Assembly: GCA_038116915.1 (NCBI GenBank)
Contig: JAYOEU010000021.1
Location: forward strand, 1-37,038
Length of the DNA stretch: 37,038 bases
From: JADHLJ01 sp038116915
GTDB lineage: Bacteria; Pseudomonadota; Alphaproteobacteria; Thalassobaculales; Thalassobaculaceae
Reading direction: 5' to 3'
The first letter of the stretch is position 1, and every line of letters begins with the position of its first letter. The translations under genes and the position numbers were made by a program. Of the stretch, positions 7,676 to 14,193 are shown in pieces. Below the pieces are notes generated by a model. It was not told where the DNA came from, searched no databases, and saw only the letters and a program-made list of their open reading frames with translations.

Positions 7676-9544
7676 GTGCGCAATTCAAGAACCGTTCTTT
7701 TCGACAACAATCCCGGCCGCAACGCCCAGACCGTGGGCATCGCGCGGGAGCTTGGAACGGATATCGAGCTCATCCACGAGCCGTCCGTCGGCGTGGTCGG
7801 CAACAAGGGCGACTCCCAGTGCTATCTGGGGGTCCAGCGCAAAGTCGAGGTAATCCACGACACCTTGCGCAAGCGGATCGGGCGCGAGAAGGGGCAGATG
7901 GCGATGCGGCTGGTCCAGCCCGAATACACGGTCGCCACCTCCGACGGGATGCGCAACGGCACCAAGGAGATGCGCTATTCACTGATCGGTCGCGAGGTCA
8001 CCCATGATGCGATCTGCGAGCATCTGAGCGCCAGCGGCCTCGAGGGAACCATCGCGGTGGTCGCCTGCGACAAGCCGCCGGTCGGCACCCTTGCGGCGAT
8101 CCTGGAGCATGACCGTCCGGCGATCATCATGTCGGACGGGCCGATCCGGCCCGGCACGGATTCGGTGACAAAGGAGCGGATCGACATCATCTCCGGCTTC
8201 CAGGTCGCCGGAAGCGATGATGAGGAACTGAAAAAGCGCATCGCCTGCGAGGCCTGCCCGGCCTACGGCAGCTGCGGAGGCATGTTCACCTACAACACCA
8301 TGCAGACCTTCATCGCGGTGGTCGGCCTCGAGCCTCTGCACATGGTCTCGCCACCATCGGACGATCCGCGCCGGACCGAACAGTTCCCGGACGAGCTGGT
8401 CGGACACCTGAACGCGATGATCGCGGCCGACATCACCCCGCGTAAGATCGTCAACCGGGACTCGATCCGCAACGCAATGATCGTCGCCATGGCGGTCGGA
8501 GGATCGACCAACGTCATGCTGCACGGCCCCGAGATCGCCCGCGCCGCCGGCTTCGGCGATTTCGCCAAGGACATTATGTCGCCGGAGGAGTTCAACCATC
8601 TCTCCCAGCATGTGGTACCGGTTCTGGTCGATGCCCGGCCCTTCGGCGCCTACTCGATGGTCGATATCGACGAGAAGGGCGGCATGCAGGTGATCGTCAA
8701 GGAACTGCTGGATGCGGGCCTGCTGAACGGCGACACGCTCACCTGCACCGGCGAGACCCTGGCTCAGCAGGTGGCGCGCCTCAATCCGCCGGCACCGGAC
8801 GGCACGGTGATTTACAGCGTCGAAAAGCCGTACAAGCCGACTGGCGGCCTTCGGGTTCTGGGCGGCAATCTTTCGCCCGAATTCAGCGCCGTCCTCAAGC
8901 TGGCCGGCGTCGAGGGCGGACTTGAAAACAATGTCTTCGTCGGCAAGGCCCGCGTCTTCGACAGCGAGGCGGATCTGCTGCACACGCTGGAAAACAGACC
9001 GGGCGTGTTCGAGAATCACGACATGATCATCGTCCGCTACGAGGGGCCGAGCGGGGCCCCCGGCATGCCGGAAATGCTCGACTCGACCTCTCGGATCACC
9101 ACCCTCTGCCGGCAAAAGGGCATCATTGTCGGCCTCATGACCGACGCCCGGTTCTCCGGCGGTTCCGTTGGTCTGGTGATCGGCCATGTCGGCCCCGAGG
9201 CGGCGCTGGGCGGACCGATCGCCTTTGTCGAGGACGGCGACGAGATCATCGCCGACCTGAATGTGAACGAACTGAACTGCACGGCCCTTTCGGATCCGGC
9301 CACCCTGGCCGCCCGCAAGGCTGCATGGGAAAAGGTGGTCGCGAATAACGGCGGCTCACATCCCTCGATCGGTATCGCGGATACGCGGTTGTTGAACCGG
9401 ATGCGCCGGTCGGCGGTATCGGCGAACTTCGGCGCCGGCATGCATCCGGACCGTGTGCTCTGGGTCAACGAGCCGCGCGAGCCGGCGCGCACTGGATTCG
9501 TTCCCTCCAACAAGTTCCGGTCAGGAACCGCCAAGGCGTTCTAA
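7676..9544 (+). CDS. IlvD/Edd-family dehydratase, divergent paralogue
   Basis: Fe-S dehydratase of the family that contains dihydroxy-acid dehydratase (IlvD), phosphogluconate dehydratase and sugar-acid dehydratases; 622 residues. Family landmarks are ordered as expected: Cys49 (DSQCYLG), Cys131 in CDK, Cys194 and Cys200 in CPAYGSCGGMFTYNTM, then GAPGMPEM and TDARFSGGSVGLVIGHVGPEAALGGPIA. Several positions that are nearly fixed in IlvD differ: CDKNMPG is CDKPPVG and GGMYTANTM is GGMFTYNTM. I therefore do not call it IlvD; the substrate is probably a different hydroxy or sugar acid. Start: a GGAG at 7664-7667 precedes tandem GTGs at 7673 and 7676, and 7676 has the better spacing. A TTG at 7649 has no such site. 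The cupin gene follows 37 bases later. Confidence 0.85.
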   Translation: MRNSRTVLFDNNPGRNAQTVGIARELGTDIELIHEPSVGVVGNKGDSQCYLGVQRKVEVIHDTLRKRIGREKGQMAMRLVQPEYTVATSDGMRNGTKEMRYSLIGREVTHDAICEHLSASGLEGTIAVVACDKPPVGTLAAILEHDRPAIIMSDGPIRPGTDSVTKERIDIISGFQVAGSDDEELKKRIACEACPAYGSCGGMFTYNTMQTFIAVVGLEPLHMVSPPSDDPRRTEQFPDELVGHLNAMIAADITPRKIVNRDSIRNAMIVAMAVGGSTNVMLHGPEIARAAGFGDFAKDIMSPEEFNHLSQHVVPVLVDARPFGAYSMVDIDEKGGMQVIVKELLDAGLLNGDTLTCTGETLAQQVARLNPPAPDGTVIYSVEKPYKPTGGLRVLGGNLSPEFSAVLKLAGVEGGLENNVFVGKARVFDSEADLLHTLENRPGVFENHDMIIVRYEGPSGAPGMPEMLDSTSRITTLCRQKGIIVGLMTDARFSGGSVGLVIGHVGPEAALGGPIAFVEDGDEIIADLNVNELNCTALSDPATLAARKAAWEKVVANNGGSHPSIGIADTRLLNRMRRSAVSANFGAGMHPDRVLWVNEPREPARTGFVPSNKFRSGTAKAF

Positions 9545-9581
9545 CCAGCATCGCGCGGCAAGACATCCGGGAGAGCACGCA

Positions 9582-9884
9582 GTGCAGACCCTGCAAACGG
9601 GATTTTACGCCTCACCGGTCGACCCCGACGCGGTGACCGCCCATTGGCGGTCCGAGGGGTATTCCTGTCATTCGATGACTGACCGGCCCGGCCAGCAGTG
9701 GAACGACTTCACGCACGCCACCAATGAGTTGCTGACCGTAATCGAGGGTAAACTCCGGCTGATTCTCGCCGGCGAGATCATCGAAGCCGGACCGGGAGAT
9801 CTGGTCTATATTCCCAAACAGGTGCCGCATTCGGTGCACAATATCGCCGGCACCAACACAACATGGATGTTCGGCTATGACTAA
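9582..9884 (+). CDS. Small single-domain cupin protein
   Basis: A 100-residue protein that is almost entirely one cupin_2 beta-barrel. Motif 1 is THATNELLTVIEGKLRL and motif 2 is GPGDLVYIPKQVPHSVHN. The first histidine, the glutamate and the motif 2 histidine are present, while the second His of motif 1 is replaced by Thr; metal binding is therefore likely but not certain. Such small cupins can be isomerases, dioxygenases or sensors, and nothing here decides between them. The GTG at 9582 is chosen because GGGAGAG lies six bases upstream; the open frame extends further back into the dehydratase gene. It follows the IlvD-like gene closely and overlaps the next gene by 8 bases, so it may help process or sense the dehydratase substrate. 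Confidence 0.8.
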   Translation: MQTLQTGFYASPVDPDAVTAHWRSEGYSCHSMTDRPGQQWNDFTHATNELLTVIEGKLRLILAGEIIEAGPGDLVYIPKQVPHSVHNIAGTNTTWMFGYD

Positions 9885-10113
9885 CACACGACGCCTCGCC
9901 GGGATTGTATTCGGCTTCCTGTTTCTGACGATCATTGCACTGACGCTGCCGTTCCGGGTTGAGGCGGCGGGCAAGGACGATGCCGCGGGCCGCGCCGCAA
10001 GCGAATGCGCCAAGATTTCCGATCCCAAGAAGAAGGACGAATGCGTACGCGCGGCGCGCGAGGCGGCCAAGGGTGAGAAGGAAAAGGCTGAAAAGCAGAA
10101 GGGAAAGAGTTGA
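9877..10113 (+). CDS. Small secreted Lys/Glu-rich protein
   Basis: I do not recognise this 78-residue protein. It has a classical signal peptide: Arg-containing n-region, hydrophobic core IVFGFLFLTIIALTLPF, and a likely signal peptidase I site after VEA. The mature part is about 48 residues, strongly charged, with two cysteines (ECAKI and ECVRA) that could form one disulfide, and a tail rich in Lys and Glu (EKEKAEKQKGKS). It is probably periplasmic. Its start overlaps the cupin gene by 8 bases. Its last 38 bases are repeated after the assembly gap, so the stop is near a contig end, but the frame and stop read the same in both copies. Confidence 0.65.
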   Translation: MTNTRRLAGIVFGFLFLTIIALTLPFRVEAAGKDDAAGRAASECAKISDPKKKDECVRAAREAAKGEKEKAEKQKGKS

Positions 10114-10130
10114 GCCCTGGTTCGATTCCT
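10076..10130 (+). repeat. 55-bp direct repeat, copy before the assembly gap
   Basis: The last 55 bases before the N run are identical, base for base, to the first 55 bases after it. The copy covers the end of the small secreted gene, its TGA and the start of the nuclease gene. An exact end-overlap of 55 is what two de Bruijn graph contigs built with k=55 would share. It is therefore most likely an assembly artefact and not a biological repeat. Confidence 0.9.
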
Positions 10131-10230
10131 NNNNNNNNNNNNNNNNNNNNNNNNNNNNNNNNNNNNNNNNNNNNNNNNNNNNNNNNNNNNNNNNNNNNNN
10201 NNNNNNNNNNNNNNNNNNNNNNNNNNNNNN
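10131..10230. other. Assembly gap of 100 N
   Basis: Exactly 100 unknown bases, the conventional placeholder for a gap of unknown size. Because both flanks carry the same 55 bases, the real gap may be negative, with the contigs simply overlapping. Collapsing the overlap gives a continuous sequence in which the nuclease gene follows the secreted-protein gene directly. Confidence 0.95.
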
Positions 10231-10285
10231 AGAAGGAAAAGGCTGAAAAGCAGAAGGGAAAGAGTTGAGCCCTGGTTCGATTCCT
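10231..10285 (+). repeat. 55-bp direct repeat, copy after the assembly gap
   Basis: Second copy of the 55-base sequence that ends the left contig. It carries the TGA of the secreted-protein frame at 10266-10268 and the probable CTG start of the nuclease gene at 10272. Confidence 0.9.
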
Positions 10286-11393
10286 TCACACCTCCGATCT
10301 GCATCTCGGCAAACGCTTCGGGCAAATGCCGGAAGAGTTGCGTGGCCGGCTCACCGAGGCGCGCCATGGCGTGATCGGGCGTCTGACGGAGATCGCCAGG
10401 CGCCAAGGCGCTGACAGCATTCTGGTCGCCGGCGATATCTTCGACACCGAGACCCCGTCACACGCCACGGTCCGTCAGGCCCTGCAGGCAATGGGGGCCG
10501 ACGGCGCCATCCGCTGGTACCTGCTTCCGGGAAATCATGATTCTCTCCAGGCCGAGGAGCTATGGAGCCGCATTGCCGGTGAACGCCCGGAGAACGTCAT
10601 TGCGATCTGTACGCCGGAGCCAGTGACGCTCGGCCCTGACGCGGTTCTACTGCCGGCACCCTGTCCGGTGCGCCGCCCGGGACGGGATCTCACCGCATGG
10701 ATGACCGATGCCGCAACGCCGGCCAACGTCATCCGGATCGGCCTCGCGCATGGCCCCATCCGAGGCTTCAGCGAAGATGGATGGGCGGATGTAATCGCGC
10801 CCGACCGGGCGGCGCTCTCGAAACTCGACTACCTGGCGCTGGGCGACTGGCATGGCCAGCAATCCATCAACGAGCGCACCTGGTATTCCGGCACGCCCGA
10901 ACCCGACCGCTTCAAGCACGACCTGCCGGGTCAAGCCCTGATCGTCGAGATCACCGCCCCGGGCGCAAATCCCATGGTTACCCCGGTTCCGACAGGTCAA
11001 TTTCTCTGGCAGGACATGACGCTGGAATTGCTGGCCGATGAAGACCCCGCCGCGCGGCTGCAAGGCGCGGTCGAGCCGCTGGACGACCGGCGGAACATTC
11101 TGGTCAGACTCGCGGCCACGGGGCGGATCGGGCTTGAGGCCAAGGCCGCGATCTCCGGCGCGGCGGCGAGAATCCAGCCGGATTTCGCGCTGCTTGACTA
11201 TGACGACAACGACCTTGCCATCGATCACAATCCCGACGACCTGGACGCCATCGACCGGGCCGGCGCGCTGCGTCAGGCCGCCGAAGCCCTGCTCCGGGAA
11301 GCCCGGAGCGGGGAAAGTTCCGGAGCGCAGGCGCGGATCGCCGAGAAGGCGCTTTCTCGGCTCTACAGTCTCGGCATGGACTATCCGGGATGA
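10272..11393 (+). CDS. SbcD/Mre11-like metallophosphoesterase (DNA repair nuclease subunit)
   Basis: Calcineurin-type phosphoesterase of the SbcD/YhaO group, 373 residues, predicted to cut DNA with the ATPase encoded next. Metal motifs in order are SDLHLGKRFG (motif I, residues 7-16), VAGDIFD, LPGNHD, LAHGPI and GDWHGQ. The first ATG in frame (10326) would remove motif I, so the start must be upstream. The only room is after the in-frame TGA at 10266-10268. There a CTG at 10272 gives (M)VRFLHTSDLHLG, exactly the family N-terminus, with a GAAAGAG ribosome site 7 bases before it. CTG initiation is rare, and the contig junction lies here, so the start needs checking. Its stop overlaps the ATPase start as ATGA. 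The C-terminal 130 residues are less conserved. Confidence 0.85.
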   Translation: MVRFLHTSDLHLGKRFGQMPEELRGRLTEARHGVIGRLTEIARRQGADSILVAGDIFDTETPSHATVRQALQAMGADGAIRWYLLPGNHDSLQAEELWSRIAGERPENVIAICTPEPVTLGPDAVLLPAPCPVRRPGRDLTAWMTDAATPANVIRIGLAHGPIRGFSEDGWADVIAPDRAALSKLDYLALGDWHGQQSINERTWYSGTPEPDRFKHDLPGQALIVEITAPGANPMVTPVPTGQFLWQDMTLELLADEDPAARLQGAVEPLDDRRNILVRLAATGRIGLEAKAAISGAAARIQPDFALLDYDDNDLAIDHNPDDLDAIDRAGALRQAAEALLREARSGESSGAQARIAEKALSRLYSLGMDYPG

Positions 11394-14041
11394 AAATCCG
11401 GGCGATCAGACTGTGGAACGTGCGGCAATTCGCCAACCGGGGTATCGCAATCGAGAATGCCGGCGACGGCGTGAACGTGCTTACGGTCGGGAACGAGCGC
11501 GGCAAGTCGACATTTTTCGACGCGCTGCACGCCCTGCTGTTCCAACCCCATACCGGCAGGCCGAAAGCTGTCTTATCCCTGCGCCCCTATAGCGGCGGGA
11601 GCCCCCGGATCGAGGCGGATATCGAAACCGAGGCCGGCACGTTCCGGATCGCAAAACAGTACTTCGCGCGCGGCGAAGCAACCGTGACCGATCTTGCCGC
11701 TAACCGTCTGGTGGCGCAGGCGGACCAGGCCGAGAACTGGATCGCCGGCCTGACAAGCGGGGGCGCGTCCGGCCCCACCGGTCTGTTGTGGGTGCGCCAG
11801 GGCATCACCGACTTCGAAAGTGGCGGCAAGGCTCAGCACGAACAGGAAACCGAGGCCCGGCGCGACGCCCTTGCGTCGGTCGCGGGCGAGGAGATCGAGG
11901 CGCTGACCGGCGGAAGGCGCATGGCCTGGATTCTGCGACGCTGTGAGGACGATCTCGGCAAACTGGTCACCGAACGAGGCGGACAGCCCCGCAAGGGCGG
12001 CCCCTATGCGGATGCGAGGGAAGAGCTGGAGACTCTGCTGGCCAGCGAAGCCAACCAAACCGAGCTTGTAAACAGCCTCCGCGACGCGCTGAACCGACGA
12101 AGACAGAAGATCGTCAGGCGTGACGAAATCATGGATCCCGCCGCGATCGAGGAGCGCCGGCGGGAAAAACTCCGGACGGCGGAAGCCTTGGAAAAGGCCA
12201 GATCCCACGCCAGTCAGATCGCGGAGGCTCGCCGCTTGCGCGACTTAGAGGCCGGACGCCACGAGTTGGCCTCGAGGAACCTGACCCGTTATCGCGACGC
12301 GCTGGAACGGGCCAAAACTTTGGCGCATCGGCTTGCGGAGGCCGAACAAGCTTGGGCGGCAACCGCCGCAGCCCTTGCCCTTGCCCAGAGGACCGAGGAG
12401 GCGTCGGCGGGAGTCCTGAAACAAGCCGAAACCGTCCACGGCGAGGCCCGCGAACGCCACCGCAAGGCGGAAGCGGCGAAATACGCCGCCGAGGCAAGAA
12501 AGCAACTGGAAGCGGTGCGCGAACGGCTTTCCAAGACGGAGAAAAGCCAGGCCTCGATCGAGACTTTGACCGCGCGAGCGCAAACATTGGAAATTTCAGA
12601 CAAGACGCTCGCGGATATCGAGGCTCTCGCAGGCGAAATTTCCGGACTTCGCGCCAAGCTGGAGGCCGCCGCCGCTTCCGTCACGGTCGCCTATGACGAA
12701 AATCCGTCCGGCACGGTGCTGATCGATGGCGCAAAGGCCGCAGACGGTGAAAGTTTTCCGGTCGCCACACTTCGCCGCTTCGAGATCCCCGGCGTCGCAT
12801 CGCTGACCGTGCGGGCCGGGGCGGGTGACACGGACGCGGTCACGAAAGCGCTTCGCGCCATACAGACAGCCTTCGCGAAGCGGCTCGAAACCTTCGCGGT
12901 CGACGACCTGGCGGCTCTTCGGGACCGTGCTCGCCGGTTTCGGGAGACGGGCGAAAATCTCAAACTCGCGCGCGCTGAATTGGCGGCTATTGCACCCGAC
13001 GGCGTCGAGGCCCTGCGGGTGGAAGCCGCTCGGCTTGCGGATCTGGTCGAGGACGCGGGCATGGAGGCATTGGATCTCGAGCAAGCCGCGAGCGACCAGG
13101 AGCAAGCCGCCAAGCGGCTCACCGAGGCCCAGCGCGCTGCCGACAATGCCAAGGCCCAACTGGCCAATAGCCGGGAGGCCGCCGCGCGGGATCGCCAGGC
13201 TGCCGAAAACCAGCGCGAGAACCTTGCCGAGCTGGACAATCAGCTTGGCCCTGAGGAGCAACGGAACACCGAATTGGACCGGCTCGTCCAACTGGAAGCG
13301 GAAGCCCGGGCCGCGATGACCCGCGCCACGGAAAAGCTGAGGGCGTTGGAAGCCGATGCGCCGGATCTCGAAAGCGCGGAAGCCGCCGCCGCACGCGCCG
13401 CAACCATACTGGCAAACACCGAAACGGATGCCGCCCAACTGGATCGTGAGATAAGCGAACTGACCGGTCTTATCCAGGCCCGTTCCGATGGTGCCGTAGA
13501 GGAGGAACTCGCGGAAATCCGCGACAAGCGCGAGGCCGCCGAGGCACGGGTCGCGGCCTGGGAAACCGAAATCGCGGTGCTCAAACGTCTCCGGCAAGCG
13601 CTCGAGGAGGCGCGCGCTTCGGCCCGCGAGCAGTATCTCGGCCCGGTGATGGAAGAACTGCGGCCGCTGATTTCGCTTGTGGTGGATGATGCCACGATCA
13701 CGTTCGACGAGAACACGCTGGTTCCGAGCTCTCTCGAGCGCGGCGGCCAGGACGAGGACATCTCCGTGCTGAGCGGCGGCATGCGCGAGCAACTGACGGT
13801 GCTTACCCGCCTGGCATTCGCCCGGCTGCTTGCCCGTGGCGGTAGGCCTGTGCCAGTGATCCTCGACGATGCCCTGGTCTATAGCGACGACGACCGGATC
13901 GAGAAGATGTTCGATGCCCTGCACCGCCAGGCACGCGACCTGCAGATTATCGTCTTCTCCTGCCGCCAACGCGCCTTCGAGCGCCTCGGCGGCCAGAGCC
14001 TGCGCATGGTCGAATGGACGCCGGATGTGGCCGACATCTAA
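11390..14041 (+). CDS. SbcC/Rad50/YhaN-like coiled-coil ATPase without zinc hook
   Basis: SMC-like ATPase of 883 residues, coupled by ATGA overlap to the nuclease gene; together they form an SbcCD/YhaON-type DNA-end processing complex. Walker A is GNERGKST at residues 34-41. The C-terminal lobe has the signature LSGGMREQ near 794 and Walker B VILDDALVYSDDD near 823. Long charged heptad-like coiled coils occupy about 210-425 and 485-730. Rad50 and SbcC carry a CxxC zinc hook at the apex of the coils. Here there is no cysteine in the middle at all. Instead residues about 430-482 form a Gly/Val-rich, beta-like segment (VTVAYDENPSGTVLIDG, then RRFEIPGVASLTVRAGAG). The only cysteines seen are in the head parts. 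YhaN-type proteins also lack the hook, so this is not proof of a new family. Confidence 0.85.
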   Translation: MKIRAIRLWNVRQFANRGIAIENAGDGVNVLTVGNERGKSTFFDALHALLFQPHTGRPKAVLSLRPYSGGSPRIEADIETEAGTFRIAKQYFARGEATVTDLAANRLVAQADQAENWIAGLTSGGASGPTGLLWVRQGITDFESGGKAQHEQETEARRDALASVAGEEIEALTGGRRMAWILRRCEDDLGKLVTERGGQPRKGGPYADAREELETLLASEANQTELVNSLRDALNRRRQKIVRRDEIMDPAAIEERRREKLRTAEALEKARSHASQIAEARRLRDLEAGRHELASRNLTRYRDALERAKTLAHRLAEAEQAWAATAAALALAQRTEEASAGVLKQAETVHGEARERHRKAEAAKYAAEARKQLEAVRERLSKTEKSQASIETLTARAQTLEISDKTLADIEALAGEISGLRAKLEAAAASVTVAYDENPSGTVLIDGAKAADGESFPVATLRRFEIPGVASLTVRAGAGDTDAVTKALRAIQTAFAKRLETFAVDDLAALRDRARRFRETGENLKLARAELAAIAPDGVEALRVEAARLADLVEDAGMEALDLEQAASDQEQAAKRLTEAQRAADNAKAQLANSREAAARDRQAAENQRENLAELDNQLGPEEQRNTELDRLVQLEAEARAAMTRATEKLRALEADAPDLESAEAAAARAATILANTETDAAQLDREISELTGLIQARSDGAVEEELAEIRDKREAAEARVAAWETEIAVLKRLRQALEEARASAREQYLGPVMEELRPLISLVVDDATITFDENTLVPSSLERGGQDEDISVLSGGMREQLTVLTRLAFARLLARGGRPVPVILDDALVYSDDDRIEKMFDALHRQARDLQIIVFSCRQRAFERLGGQSLRMVEWTPDVADI

Positions 14042-14060
14042 AACAAACTCACCCAGTTTT

Positions 14061-14158
14061 CATTCGTCATCCCACGCTTGACGCGGGACCCACGCCTGAG
14101 AACTGTCACCGTCCAAGACCCCAGGCTTCGGCCCCGCGTCGAGTGCGGGGCGACAATG
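14061..14158. repeat. Imperfect long inverted repeat between convergent genes
   Basis: The left arm (14061-14090, containing CCCACGCTTGACGCGGG) is an imperfect reverse complement of the right arm (14130-14158, containing CCCCGCGTCGAGTGCGGGG). Each arm can also fold on itself; the right one has a 6-bp perfect CCCCGC/GCGGGG stem. It lies between the convergent ATPase and permease genes. It looks like a dispersed extragenic palindrome of the BIME kind and may serve as a bidirectional transcript end. Confidence 0.65.
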
Positions 14159-14173
14159 CGAAATTTTGGCTAC

Positions 14174-14193
14174 GGCCGTTTGTCAGAACGGCC
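14174..14193 (-). terminator. Hairpin at the 3' end of the permease gene
   Basis: Perfect 7-bp stem GGCCGTT/AACGGCC with a 6-base loop, overlapping the permease stop codon. No T-run follows on either strand, so it is not a classical Rho-independent terminator. It may still stabilise or end the minus-strand transcript. Confidence 0.3.

Noticed and set aside
9959..10246. ORF running through the N block
   Set aside because: It crosses unknown bases and is a shifted frame of the secreted-protein gene and its duplicated contig end.
10326..11393. ATG 10326 as the start of the nuclease gene
   Set aside because: It would remove the first metal-binding motif (SDLHLG), which is present in frame upstream.
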